Assembly (NCBI GenBank): GCA_964564435.1
Contig: CAZMAT010000005.1
Coordinates: forward strand, 103,494-167,493
Reading direction: 5' to 3'
Origin: Fermentibacter sp964564435
GTDB lineage: Bacteria > Fermentibacterota > Fermentibacteria > Fermentibacterales > Fermentibacteraceae
DNA length: 64,000 nt
Under the pieces are notes generated by a model. That model was not told the origin of the DNA, searched no databases, and saw nothing but the letters and a program-made list of their open reading frames with translations. Below, piece by piece: positions 17,876-26,981 of the stretch. Both the position numbers and the translations under genes were made by a program. Position 1 is the first letter of the stretch; every line of letters starts with the position of its first letter.

Positions 17876-18763
17876 CTATTCTACAGCGAGCGGAATCCTA
17901 GTGATGGTGGTGTTGGGATCCGTGGCCTCGGTGACGTAGCGGATCTCGTACTCGCCGGCCGCGGGGGCGGTGAAGGTCAGGGTGCTGCCCTCGGTGACGT
18001 AGTACCACTCCCATCCCGCCCATTCACCCTCGGGGGTGCCGGAGGGGACGACCACGATGTACTCGCCTTCGGCAGCGGTGCCCGCCCACGTGACGTCGAA
18101 CGCCGCGCCGGCCGTGACGGAGGCGGGGGCGGAGAGCGTGACGCCGCCCAGGCCGCTGACTGCTACCACTGCCCTGGCGAGGGTGGAGTCGGGCTCGGTG
18201 AGCTCGGTGGCGAACCTGATCTCGTAGTTGCCCGAGACCGGCGGAGCGGTGAAGGTCAGAGGATTGCCGGAGCTGACGTAGTACCACTCCGAACCTGCCC
18301 AGTCACCCTCGGGCGCGCCCTCGGCCACCATGTACACATAGCAGTCTGGGTTCGCGGGGCCGGTCCAGGCGACCTCGAACTGGGTGCCCGCATCGGCGGT
18401 TGCAGGAGCGGTCACGGATGCCTCGACGGCGGTGACGGTGATCGTGATCCTGCCCAGCGTGGAGTCGGGCGTCGTCTTCTCGGTGGCGTACCTGATCTCG
18501 TACTGGCCTGCGGCATAGGGCGCGTGCAGCGTAACGGGATTGCCCTGGGCCGTGTAGGCGTACTCGGCCCAGTCACCCTCGGCAGCACCGGCCGGAACGA
18601 TGGTGATGTAGTCGCCGACGCTGTCGGGTCCGACCCACGTCACCTGGAACTCGCTGCCCCCGGAAAGCTCCGCCGGGGCCTGCATCTCGATCTTGGGCGC
18701 CGGCGCCTTGCACCCTGCGAGGACGAAGAGTACGGCAGCGGCGGACACAAGCAAGCTTCTCAT
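17876..18763 (-). CDS. Lipoprotein with three tandem Ig-like repeats
   Basis: A 295-residue lipoprotein (lipobox VLAG|C). Mature residues consist of three tandem repeats of about 90 residues. Each has the pattern PA-x-(A/S)G-x-x-F-x-V-x-W-x-G, then (G/D)xYIxIVPxGxxEGxW, then YEIR(Y/F) and ending with strand xxITV. The fold is likely beta-sandwich. I have seen the same unit attached to von Willebrand-type proteins, but cannot name the family. The ATG at 18763 has AGGAGGG 5 nt upstream. Location is predicted to be periplasmic or on the surface. It is divergent from the P-type ATPase gene; no functional link is evident. Confidence 0.8.
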   Translation of the reverse strand: MRSLLVSAAAVLFVLAGCKAPAPKIEMQAPAELSGGSEFQVTWVGPDSVGDYITIVPAGAAEGDWAEYAYTAQGNPVTLHAPYAAGQYEIRYATEKTTPDSTLGRITITVTAVEASVTAPATADAGTQFEVAWTGPANPDCYVYMVAEGAPEGDWAGSEWYYVSSGNPLTFTAPPVSGNYEIRFATELTEPDSTLARAVVAVSGLGGVTLSAPASVTAGAAFDVTWAGTAAEGEYIVVVPSGTPEGEWAGWEWYYVTEGSTLTFTAPAAGEYEIRYVTEATDPNTTITRIPLAVE

Positions 18764-18803
18764 CGATCCCTCCTGTTGTTCCCCCACTCAACGGGGTTGG
18801 GTT

Positions 18804-18809
18804 ATTATA
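18804..18809 (-). promoter_or_regulatory. Possible -10 box for the Ig-like lipoprotein
   Basis: The minus strand reads TATAAT, 41 bp before the lipoprotein ATG. No good -35 is seen at 16-18 nt spacing (TTGCCG occurs at 19). The element lies in the divergent region shared with the P-type ATPase gene. Confidence 0.35.
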
Positions 18810-18969
18810 CTGCGGATGCGGGATGATACGGCAAGCTCGCCGGCGGTCGCGGCTGCCCCGTTCTGCAGGCTCCGAAAGACAGTCATCACCGACCGCAACC
18901 GGTTCAGGCCACGGGCTCAAAGCGGCGGACACCTCCGCAGGCAGAACTGAACCACGGAGGCGCCGTTCC

Positions 18970-21534
18970 ATGCCCGAAGCCCGTGAACTGGGAGGCCTCG
19001 AAGGCCTGTCACACGAAGAGGCGGCAACCAGGCTCGCCTCCGAAGGCCCCAACGAACTGCCCCGGTCGTCCTCGCGAGGGCTCCTCAGGCTGGTATTCGA
19101 CGTCGTCAGCGAGCCCATGCTGCTCCTGCTCCTGGCTTCGGGCTGCCTCTACCTCTTCGTCGCCAGGGAGCCTCAGGACGCCGCCATGCTCCTCGGTTTC
19201 GTGGCTCTGGTGATCGTGATCACCATCGTCCAGGAACGCAGGACGGACAAGGCGCTCAAGGCACTGAGGGACATCTCGAGCCCCAGGGCCCTTGTGGTGA
19301 GGAGCGGATCGAGGGTCAGGATACCGGGGCGCGACGTGGTGCCCGGCGACCTGCTCATAGTCTCGGAGGGCGACAGGGTCGCGGCCGACGGCAGGCTGGC
19401 CGATTCGATGAACCTCTTCGTCGACGAGTCCTGCCTCACCGGAGAATCGGCGCCCGTTCCGAAGGCCGCCGGAGTCGCCGCGGACGACCCCGGGCACTCC
19501 ACCAGGGTCTTCTCCGGCACCCTGGTAACATCCGGGTTCGGCGTCGCCGAGGTCACTGCCACGGGGGCTAAGACCGAGCTGGGCTGCATCGGTGTGATGA
19601 TGAGGGAGACCGAGGCCCCGAGGACGCCGCTTCAGAGGGAGACATCGAGGCTCGTCTCACGGCTGGCCGTCCTGGGCCTCGCGCTCTGCGCACTGACCGC
19701 AGTCGTCTCGGCCCTGTCGAAGGGGGCCGGCCCGGAAGCCTGGAAGGACGGCATCCTTGCGGGCATCACCCTGGCCATGGCCACCCTGCCCGAGGAGTTC
19801 CCCGTGGTTCTCACCATCTTCCTCTCCCTGGGAGCATGGCGCCTGTCGAAGCACGGAGTCCTCTGCAGGACGATGCCCGCCGTGGAGGCCCTCGGCACGG
19901 CGACATTCCTCTGCGTGGACAAGACCGGCACCCTGACGATGAACACCCTCGAACTGGCCGGGATGGAGAACGGGAGCGGCTCGTGGTCCGGAGGAGAAGG
20001 GGAGCTTGCGGACGAACTCCACGGCCTGCTCGAATACGCGGTGCTGGCCAGCAAGGGCAACCCGATCGACCCGGTGGACCGAGCCGTGCGGGAGGCGGGC
20101 ACATCCCTGCTCTCGGGCACCGCCCATCTCCACGACGACTGGGTCCTCGTCCGGGAATACCCCCTGAGCTCCGAGCTGATGGCCCTCTCCCACGTATGGA
20201 GGTCGCCGGACGGCTCCGAGTACCTCATAGCCTCCAAGGGGGCGCCGGAGGCCATAGCGGACCTGTGCCACGAACCTCCGGAGAGGCTGGCCGGCATCGA
20301 GGCGAGGGTCCAGGCCATGGCTGCCGGCGGCCTCAAGGTTCTGGGCGTGGCGGCTGCAGGCTTCGACGGCAGCCTTCCGGAAATCCAGCACGACCTCGAG
20401 TTCGAGTTCCTCGGCCTGATCGGCCTGAGGGACCCGGTGAGGCCCTGCGTGGCCGACTCGGTGGCCGAGTGCAGGGGCGCCGGGATAAACGTGATGATGA
20501 TCACCGGAGACTACCCTGCGACGGCCCTCGAGGTCGCCTGTGACACCGGCCTGGGCGAGGGCGGGCTGATCACCGGCGCCGAGCTCGACAGGATGAGCGA
20601 CGACGAGCTGATGAGGAGGCTCCCGGAGGTATCGGTCTTCGCCCGGGCGGTGCCCAGGCAGAAGCTCCGCGTGGTCGAGGCGCTCAGGCGCGCAGGCGAG
20701 ACCGTCGCGATGACCGGCGACGGCGTGAACGACGCCCCGGCCCTGAAGGCCGCGGACATCGGTGTGGCGATGGGCGCGAGGGGCACAGACGTGGCGAGGG
20801 AGGCCGCAGGTCTCGTCCTCCTCGACGATAACTTCCGCTCCATCGTCAGGGGGGTGCGCGAGGGCAGGAGGATCAGGGACAACATCTCCAAGGCCTTCGC
20901 CTACATCGTCGCCGTGCACATACCCGTTGCCGGGCTCTCGCTCCTGCCCGTGCTGATGGGCTGGCCGATGATCCTGATGCCCGTGCACGTGGCCTTCCTG
21001 GAGATGATCATAGATCCCGCCTGCTCCATAGTCTTCGAGGCCGAGGGCGAGGAGAGGGACGCCATGAGGCGCCCGCCCGACTCGCGAAGGCGGAGGCTGT
21101 TCGGCAGGAAGTCGCTCGTCGTGAGCCTCCTCCAGGGCCTGTCCGTGCTCGCTGTCACGACGGCCGTGTTCCTGTGGGCCACGCATGCGGGGCATTCCGA
21201 GAACGACTCCCGAGCTCTCGCCTTCTCCACCCTGGTGGTGGCCAACATCATGCTCATAGCGACCAACCGGTCGTGGCGCCGGAGCCTGCCGGAGATCATC
21301 CGGACCCCCAACAGGGCCATGTGGATGGTCGCGTCGGGGGCTATGGCTTTTCTCGCGATGGTGATCTACATTCCATTCCTGGGCCGCCTGTTCCATTTCG
21401 ACAGGCTCCATGCGGTGGACGTCGTCCTGTGCCTGGCGGCCGGCATGCTCGGGATAGTCTGGTTCGAGGCCTACAAGGCCATCTCCGGCAGGAGGGCGGC
21501 TGAATCCTCCGTCGAAGGCCGGGAAAGGCGGTGA
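18970..21534 (+). CDS. P2-type (Ca2+-type) cation-transporting ATPase
   Basis: 854 residues. N-terminal cation-ATPase domain (GLSHEEAATRL...GPNELP), TGES (about 157), the phosphorylated D317 in DKTGTLTMN, and GDGVNDAP (about 584) are all intact, with about ten membrane helices. TM4 carries PEEFP, a variant of the Ca2+-pump PEGLP motif. In TM5-TM6, MPVHVAFLEMIIDPAC differs from SERCA, so the ion (Ca2+, Mn2+ or other) is uncertain. The start ATG has GGAGG 9-10 nt upstream. Its stop overlaps the start of a cyclic-nucleotide-binding protein gene in GTGA, suggesting the pump is regulated by that partner. Confidence 0.92.
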   Translation: MPEARELGGLEGLSHEEAATRLASEGPNELPRSSSRGLLRLVFDVVSEPMLLLLLASGCLYLFVAREPQDAAMLLGFVALVIVITIVQERRTDKALKALRDISSPRALVVRSGSRVRIPGRDVVPGDLLIVSEGDRVAADGRLADSMNLFVDESCLTGESAPVPKAAGVAADDPGHSTRVFSGTLVTSGFGVAEVTATGAKTELGCIGVMMRETEAPRTPLQRETSRLVSRLAVLGLALCALTAVVSALSKGAGPEAWKDGILAGITLAMATLPEEFPVVLTIFLSLGAWRLSKHGVLCRTMPAVEALGTATFLCVDKTGTLTMNTLELAGMENGSGSWSGGEGELADELHGLLEYAVLASKGNPIDPVDRAVREAGTSLLSGTAHLHDDWVLVREYPLSSELMALSHVWRSPDGSEYLIASKGAPEAIADLCHEPPERLAGIEARVQAMAAGGLKVLGVAAAGFDGSLPEIQHDLEFEFLGLIGLRDPVRPCVADSVAECRGAGINVMMITGDYPATALEVACDTGLGEGGLITGAELDRMSDDELMRRLPEVSVFARAVPRQKLRVVEALRRAGETVAMTGDGVNDAPALKAADIGVAMGARGTDVAREAAGLVLLDDNFRSIVRGVREGRRIRDNISKAFAYIVAVHIPVAGLSLLPVLMGWPMILMPVHVAFLEMIIDPACSIVFEAEGEERDAMRRPPDSRRRRLFGRKSLVVSLLQGLSVLAVTTAVFLWATHAGHSENDSRALAFSTLVVANIMLIATNRSWRRSLPEIIRTPNRAMWMVASGAMAFLAMVIYIPFLGRLFHFDRLHAVDVVLCLAAGMLGIVWFEAYKAISGRRAAESSVEGRERR

Positions 21535-22034
21535 CCGTGGCTGCTCAGGACAGGAGATACTTCAAGACGCTCACGGAGCAGGAGGAGGAAGCGATCCTCG
21601 CCAGGTGCTCCAGGGTCGAGATCGCGAAGAACGACGTGCTCTTCCGCAAGGGCGAGCAGTCCACGTCGATGTACATCGTCGCCGAAGGCGAGTTCGTCGT
21701 CACCGACGAGCGGCCCTCGCAGAAGGTCTACCTCTCGTCGATCAGGGCCGGAGGGCTGATCGGCGAGATGTCGTTCCTCGACGAGAGCCCGAGATCGGCG
21801 ACAGTGACCGCCAGGGAGGCCGGGGTCGTGTACCGCCTCAACAAGGAGGACTTCGTCAGGACGCTCCTCGAGGCTCCCGCCCTCGGGTCGCGGCTCCTGC
21901 TCGCGATAGCCATCCTGCTCGTCGACAGGCTCCGCAAGGCCGACGCAGCGCTCACCTCGCTCACGGTCGCCCCGTCGCGGGGCGCGGACGATGGTGGGCT
22001 GGCGAAGGCGGTCGAATCGGTCAGGGGGTCCTGA
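21531..22034 (+). CDS. Cyclic-nucleotide-binding domain protein
   Basis: A 167-residue protein that is almost entirely one cNMP-binding (CAP_ED) domain: YFKTLTEQEEEAIL, then FRKGEQSTSMYIVAEGEF, then the phosphate-binding cassette GGLIGEMSFLDESPRSATV with the conserved E and R. A C-terminal helix follows, but no HTH, so it is not a Crp-type regulator by itself. The GTG start overlaps the ATPase stop (GTGA). A second GTG two codons later is possible. Inference: it senses cAMP or c-di-GMP and modulates the upstream P-type ATPase or another partner. The large cyclase protein at 8.9-12.6 kb is a candidate source of cAMP. Confidence 0.88.
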   Translation: MTVAAQDRRYFKTLTEQEEEAILARCSRVEIAKNDVLFRKGEQSTSMYIVAEGEFVVTDERPSQKVYLSSIRAGGLIGEMSFLDESPRSATVTAREAGVVYRLNKEDFVRTLLEAPALGSRLLLAIAILLVDRLRKADAALTSLTVAPSRGADDGGLAKAVESVRGS

Positions 22035-22086
22035 GGAGGCCGGGAACCGGCTGCGCCCCGTCGGGCTTACACGGTAATACATCCAC

Positions 22087-23250
22087 ATGAACCCGGAGTT
22101 GGAATTGGCGCACGAAACTACCATCGAACCGGTGCGTTCCGCGAGGGACATCTCCGCATTCGTCATGCTGCCCTTCGACCTCTACCGGGGCGACCCCCTC
22201 TGGATACCCCAGCTCGTCTCCCACGAGAAGGCCCAGTTCGACCCCCGGCGCAACCCCGCCTACGAGACCGCCCGCGCGCAGCTCTTCAGGGCGGTGAGGG
22301 ACGGCCGCACTGTGGGCCGCGTGGCCGCCATCGTCTCCGACGCCTACGTCGGCAAGTGGGACAGGAAGTGCGGGCGCTTCGGCTGGTTCGAGTGCGAGAA
22401 GGACCAGGCTACAGCGCGACTCCTCCTCTCGGCCGCCGAGGAGTGGGTGGCCTCGCAGGGCATGACGGAGATCAGCGGGCCGCTCGGCTTCACGGACAAC
22501 GACCCCACAGGCGTTCTCGTCGAGGGCTTCTGCGAGCTGCCCACGATCGCGGGGAGCTACAACCCGCCCTGGTACGCGGAGCTCATCGAGGGCCTGGGGT
22601 ATGCCAAGGAAGTCGACTACGTCGAGTACAGGATCACGGTCCCGTCCGAGCTGCCGGAGCGCATGCTGAAGCTCGCGGAGCAGATCTCCCGCAGGACCGG
22701 GATCCGCGTCTTCAGCGAGAAATCCCGGAAGACCCTCGCCCGCAGGTGGGGAAGGCAGATCTTCGACGTGCTCAACCTGACCTACACCGACCTCTACGGG
22801 ACGACCCTCCTGTCGAATGCTCAGATCGACTTCTACATCGAGAGCTACCTCGGCCAGGTCGACCCCTCGTTCATCAAGCTGGCCGTCGACGGCGACAGGC
22901 TGGTGGGCTTCATCATCGCCATGCCCAACCTCTCGCGGGCTTTCCAGAAGGCCCGGGGAAGGCTGCTCCCGTTCGGCTTCGTGCACATCCTGCGCGCCCT
23001 CAAGAGGAGCGACGTGCTCGACTTCTACCTGGCCGGGATACTGCCGGAGTACCGGAACAAGGGCATCGACGCCATGCTGACGATGGACATGGGCAGGACC
23101 GCCCTCGCGAGGGGGATGAAGTTCGCCGAGAGCAACCACGAGCTGGAGGACAACACGCTGATACAGTCGATGTGGAAGCTCTACGAGCGCCGCCTCCACC
23201 GCCGCTCCCGAGTCTTCAACCGCAAGCTCGGTGCCGGACTGCCGTCGTAA
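22087..23250 (+). CDS. GNAT-like protein (YghO-type)
   Basis: A 387-residue soluble protein. Early motifs FYRGDPLW-like (DLYRGDPLWIPQL) and FGWFECEKD, a central GPLGFTDNDPTGVLVEGF, and a C-terminal GNAT-like core (LAGILPEYRNKGIDAMLTM) match a family related to E. coli YghO. That family has the acetyltransferase fold but no proven substrate. The ATG at 22087 follows the cNMP protein stop by 52 bp with no strong SD. It may form the third gene of the ATPase/cNMP operon. Its 3' end runs into a tandem repeat block. Confidence 0.75.
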   Translation: MNPELELAHETTIEPVRSARDISAFVMLPFDLYRGDPLWIPQLVSHEKAQFDPRRNPAYETARAQLFRAVRDGRTVGRVAAIVSDAYVGKWDRKCGRFGWFECEKDQATARLLLSAAEEWVASQGMTEISGPLGFTDNDPTGVLVEGFCELPTIAGSYNPPWYAELIEGLGYAKEVDYVEYRITVPSELPERMLKLAEQISRRTGIRVFSEKSRKTLARRWGRQIFDVLNLTYTDLYGTTLLSNAQIDFYIESYLGQVDPSFIKLAVDGDRLVGFIIAMPNLSRAFQKARGRLLPFGFVHILRALKRSDVLDFYLAGILPEYRNKGIDAMLTMDMGRTALARGMKFAESNHELEDNTLIQSMWKLYERRLHRRSRVFNRKLGAGLPS

Positions 23251-23300
23251 CCGCCCGCGCTCCCTCGTCGCCAGACGAAGTGGCAGCCTGTCGACACGCT

Positions 23301-23657
23301 CATTCCCGCGTCCGCGGGAATGAGCAGGTCCGGCAGTGGCTTGCCATCATTCGACCAACAGTAATGGCAAGCCGCGAGAGGACCGGAGAGCATTCCCGCG
23401 TCCGCGGGAATGAGCAGGTCCGGCAGTGGCTTGCCATCATTCGACNNNNNNNNNNNNNNNNNNNNNNNNNNNNNNNNNNNNNNNNNNNNNNNNNNNNNNN
23501 NNNNNNNNNNNNNNNNNNNNNNNNNNNNNNNNNNNNNNNNNNNNNCATTCCCGCGTCCGCGGGAATGAGCAGGTCCGGCAGTGGCTTGCCATCATTCGAC
23601 CAACAGTAATGGCAAGCCGCGAGAGGACCGGAGAGCATTTCCGCGTCAGCGGAAATG
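23301..23657. repeat. 90-bp tandem repeat with two hairpins per unit, broken by assembly gap
   Basis: Units begin at 23301, 23391, 23546 and 23636 (period exactly 90 on both sides of the gap). Each unit starts with a palindrome, arms CATTCCCGCG and CGCGGGAATG around TC. A second inverted repeat follows, GGCTTGCCAT (23338-23347) and ATGGCAAGCC (23364-23373) with a 16-nt loop. The last copy (23636-23657) reads CATTTCCGC/GCGGAAATG: a C-to-T change in one arm matched by G-to-A in the other. Because 90 is a multiple of three, frames stay open through it, but there is no start signal. It sits between the 3' ends of two convergent genes, where terminator or REP-like roles are plausible. Confidence 0.9.
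23446..23545. other. Assembly gap (100 N)
   Basis: Exactly 100 Ns placed inside the tandem repeat. The offset between flanking units (155 bp) does not fit the 90-bp period, so the run is a placeholder and the true number of repeat units is unknown. Confidence 0.98.
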
Positions 23658-23672
23658 AAGGAACCGGCCGGG

Positions 23673-24542
23673 TCAAAGGCGGCGGCGGGGGAGCAGGCAG
23701 GCGGCGGTCGAGAGGACGACCAGGGCGAGGCCGGCGAAGAACGCTGCCGTGGGCCTCTCCCCAGTCAGCGCCGCCGAGAATCCAGTGGCCAGCACCGGTT
23801 TCAGGAAGAAGATCAGCGACGCGGCCGAGACGGGCATGGCCTTCAGGGCGCGGAAGAACGTGAGATATCCCGCGCCGCTGACCAGCACGCCCAGGTGCGC
23901 GAACCTCAGCAGGTCGGCCGTTCCGATCCCCGAAAGGTCGCCCGGCACGGGATCCCTGCCCGTGGCCGCCATGAAGGCCCCGAGGGCTGCGACGCCCGCG
24001 GCGAACGACACCAGGTTGGCGGTGACGGGGCTGACCACTCCCGACACCTTCTTGCCTATGATCGTGTACGATGCGAAGGCGACAGCGCCGATGAGGGCGC
24101 AGGCCGGCCCGGCCAGCCCTCCCCCGGGCGCGGCGGCCGAGACCAGCGCCACGCCGGCCAACGCGGCGGCGAAGGCCGCCGTCCTGATCCACGAGAACCT
24201 CTCCCAGCCGAGCGCCACCGAGGCCGCCAGGACGATCACCGGGTGTATGCAGAACACCGTTGCCGCCGTCGCGGGCGTGGCGTGGAGGACGGCGAGCTGC
24301 AGAAGCGACATGCTCACGAAGGTGTTGAGAACGCCCATCGAGCAGAGCAGCAGGAGGGTCCTCCGCCCCAGCGCCCTGAACTCGAGGAGCCTGCCGCGGA
24401 GCGCGGCGAATGCGGCAAGCACGACGATCCCGAGGAGGAACCGGCAGAATGTGAGGGAGAACGGGTCGAAGATGCCCATGAGGGGCTTCGATACCACCTC
24501 CATCGAGCTCCAGATCACGAGGGTGATCAGAAACCAGATCAC
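23673..24542 (-). CDS. EamA-family (DMT superfamily) transporter
   Basis: A 289-residue inner-membrane protein with ten predicted helices in two EamA halves (first about 5-140, second about 150-285). It has the typical start (IWFLITLVIWSSMEVVSKPL) and FRALKAMPVSAASLIFFLKPVLA in the second half. Members export metabolites or amino acids. The GTG start at 24542 has GGAGGTGGGG upstream. It lies 80 bp downstream of the amino-acid decarboxylase gene in the same direction, so export of an amine or amino acid is possible (inference). Its 3' end meets the 90-bp repeat. Confidence 0.88.
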   Translation of the reverse strand: MIWFLITLVIWSSMEVVSKPLMGIFDPFSLTFCRFLLGIVVLAAFAALRGRLLEFRALGRRTLLLLCSMGVLNTFVSMSLLQLAVLHATPATAATVFCIHPVIVLAASVALGWERFSWIRTAAFAAALAGVALVSAAAPGGGLAGPACALIGAVAFASYTIIGKKVSGVVSPVTANLVSFAAGVAALGAFMAATGRDPVPGDLSGIGTADLLRFAHLGVLVSGAGYLTFFRALKAMPVSAASLIFFLKPVLATGFSAALTGERPTAAFFAGLALVVLSTAACLLPRRRL

Positions 24543-24622
24543 TTCCCCACCTCCGGAGGCGGCATATCACACATGAGCCGGGCAGGTCGAGAATGGATCC
24601 CTTCTTGCTCCAGCCCGACTTG

Positions 24623-26941
24623 TCAGCGGCGGACGCAGTCTACCGAATACCTGAAGTAGCCACTCTCGGTCTTCCTCACCCTCGCGCCGTGCACCTCGCC
24701 CTCGAATCCCGGGAAGCGGTTGTGGAACTCCTGCAGGATCTCGAGGTATTCGAGCACCGGGCTGTCGGACGCGCCGAACTCCTCCCCCGGCATGACCAGA
24801 GGGATCCCGGGCGGGTAGGGCACCACGGTGACCGCCGAGATCCTCCCGGCGAGATGAGCGATGGAGACCTCCTCGACCTCGCCCGAGACCAGGCAGCCGT
24901 AGGCCTCGTCGGGCAGCATCCTCTGCACGGGCAGGCCGCCGAAGATCTCGGTGAGAACGTTCGAGATGGTCTTGTCCTTCAGGAAGTCGTGCATCTCCTG
25001 TACCAGGTCGCGCACCGTGCGACCCGAGTAGCTCACCGAGAACTGGTCGGTGAGCGTCGGGAACACCTGCGAGAGCCCGAAGTCCTCGTCGTAGGCCTCG
25101 CGGAAGTCGAACAGCTCGGCGAGCAGCGTGCCCGACTTGCCCTTGGTTATCCCGAGCGTGAAGAGCACCAGCAGGCTGTAGAAGCCCGTCTTCTCCACCA
25201 CGATCCCGCGCTCGCGGAGGAACCTCGCCACTATGCCCGCCGGGATCCCGAAGTCCGTCATCAGCCCGTCCGGGCCTATGCCCGGCGTGGTGATGGTCAC
25301 CTTCAGGGGGTCGAGCATGACGTAGTCCCGGGAGATGTCGCTGAAACCGTGCCACTTGGCTGTGGGATCGAGCTTCCAGCAGTCCGGGTCGGCCACGAGC
25401 CTCTTGTCGTCGACCTGTCCGAGATCGACGGGCCTCCTGGCCGACGGCTTCTTCGGGTCGGGCTCGAAGACCTCGTCGGGCTCCCAGATCCCGAACCACC
25501 ATCCCCCCGGCCCCCCGCCGCGCACCTGCTGATCGATGTGCTCCATCTTCAGCCTGAACACGACGGCCTCCTCGAGGGCCTCCTCGACGAGCATCTTGCC
25601 CATGCCGCCCTCCATCATCCGCGCCGCGACGTCGAGCGAGGCGACGATCGAGTAGAGGGGCGAGGTCGAGGAGTGCATCATGTAGGCCTCGTTGAACCTG
25701 TCGTGGTTGAACTCGCGGCCGCCCTCCTTGATGTGGAGCATCGAGCCCTGGGAGATGGCGGCGAGCACCTTGTGGGAGGACTGCGAAGCGAAGACCGTCA
25801 GGCCGTGGTCCACGTCGCCCTGGTACATGCCGTACCTCTCGCGGTAGAGGTCGTGGAACCGGGCGTAGGCGTACCAGGCCTCGTCGAAGAGCACGTTGTC
25901 GCAGACACCGTCCAGCATGTCCTTCACGAGCTCCGTGTTGTAGCACAGCCCGTCGTAGGTGGAGTTGGTGAGGACCGCGAGCTTGATCCTGGGGTTCGTG
26001 CCGGGCTCTGTGAAGGGGCAGGTCTCGATCTTCTCGCGCAGCGACTCCTGCGAGAACTCGGACACAGGAACGGGGCCGATTATGCCCAGGGCGTTCCGGC
26101 TCGACTTCAGGTATATGGGGATGGCGCCGGTCATGATCACCGCGTGGATGATCGACTTGTGGCAGTTCCTGTCGAGCAGGACGAGGTCCCCGCTCTTCAC
26201 GCAGCCGTGGAACACCATCTTGTTGGCGGTGGAGGTGCCGTTGGTGACGTAGTAGGTCCTGTCCGCCCCGAAGATCCTGGCCGCGAGCTTCTCCGACTCG
26301 CCGCTGACCCCGTTGTGCTCGAGGATCGACCCGAGGTCGGGCACGGAGGCGGAGATGTCGCTGCGGAAGAGGTTCTCGCCGTAGAACTGGTGGAAGACCT
26401 TCCCGACAGGCGACTTGAGGAACGCCACCCCGCCCATGTGCCCGGGCGTGTGCCACGAGTACCGGTAGGACTGGACGTAGCTGTAGAGCGCCTTCAGGAA
26501 GGGCGGCATCAGGTTGTCGACGTACTGGCGCAGGTCGCGCTCTATCCTGCCCGCTATGAAGTCCGGCGTGTCCTCGAGGGCCCAGATGTAGCCGTCGATG
26601 CGCTTCATCACCTCGAGCGGGATGTCGGCCACGGAGAGCTTGTCCGTGATCAGGAAGAGCGGGATCTCCATGCTCTTGTCCGTGATCTTCCGGACCATCG
26701 TCGCGGTGCTGTCGTACTCGGGGTTGCCGGTGCAGTCGAGCTCCCAGTCGAGCAGGATGCAGCCGATCTTGGCGAGGGACCTGAGGTGGACCTCCGCGTC
26801 GGAGCACGTGGGGGCCTCGAGTACGTTGATGTGCTCGTCCTGGAGGGCGTCGACGATGGCGCGCACCGCCCTGCTGTTGGCGGTTGAGCCCATCAGGTCG
26901 TTGTCTATGAAGAGTACGGGGAACTCGCTGTAAAGGTCCAT
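24623..26941 (-). CDS. PLP-dependent Orn/Lys/Arg decarboxylase
   Basis: 772 residues: an N-terminal receiver-like wing domain (FPVLFIDNDLMG, about 1-130), the major PLP domain, and the C-terminal OKR_DC_1_C domain. PLP lysine K391 lies in SQSSHKVLAA. YSWHTPGHMGGVAF, YYVTNGTSTANKMV and FDEAWYAYARFH are diagnostic of the biodegradative arginine/lysine/ornithine decarboxylases of group III. The length (AdiA 756, CadA 715) fits. Arginine versus lysine cannot be settled here. It follows the carbamate kinase gene by 40 bp. Decarboxylation consumes protons and yields a diamine or agmatine, useful to a fermenter. Confidence 0.93.
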   Translation of the reverse strand: MDLYSEFPVLFIDNDLMGSTANSRAVRAIVDALQDEHINVLEAPTCSDAEVHLRSLAKIGCILLDWELDCTGNPEYDSTATMVRKITDKSMEIPLFLITDKLSVADIPLEVMKRIDGYIWALEDTPDFIAGRIERDLRQYVDNLMPPFLKALYSYVQSYRYSWHTPGHMGGVAFLKSPVGKVFHQFYGENLFRSDISASVPDLGSILEHNGVSGESEKLAARIFGADRTYYVTNGTSTANKMVFHGCVKSGDLVLLDRNCHKSIIHAVIMTGAIPIYLKSSRNALGIIGPVPVSEFSQESLREKIETCPFTEPGTNPRIKLAVLTNSTYDGLCYNTELVKDMLDGVCDNVLFDEAWYAYARFHDLYRERYGMYQGDVDHGLTVFASQSSHKVLAAISQGSMLHIKEGGREFNHDRFNEAYMMHSSTSPLYSIVASLDVAARMMEGGMGKMLVEEALEEAVVFRLKMEHIDQQVRGGGPGGWWFGIWEPDEVFEPDPKKPSARRPVDLGQVDDKRLVADPDCWKLDPTAKWHGFSDISRDYVMLDPLKVTITTPGIGPDGLMTDFGIPAGIVARFLRERGIVVEKTGFYSLLVLFTLGITKGKSGTLLAELFDFREAYDEDFGLSQVFPTLTDQFSVSYSGRTVRDLVQEMHDFLKDKTISNVLTEIFGGLPVQRMLPDEAYGCLVSGEVEEVSIAHLAGRISAVTVVPYPPGIPLVMPGEEFGASDSPVLEYLEILQEFHNRFPGFEGEVHGARVRKTESGYFRYSVDCVRR

Positions 26942-26981
26942 GCTCGGACACCCCCCGCGTTGCAGGCCGACGGCCGCCTCA

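Noticed and set aside
23251..23672. Open frames through the 90-bp repeats on both strands could be read as a repeat protein.
   Set aside because: The period is a multiple of three, so frames stay open by chance. There is no start signal, and the compensatory changes preserve hairpins rather than codons.
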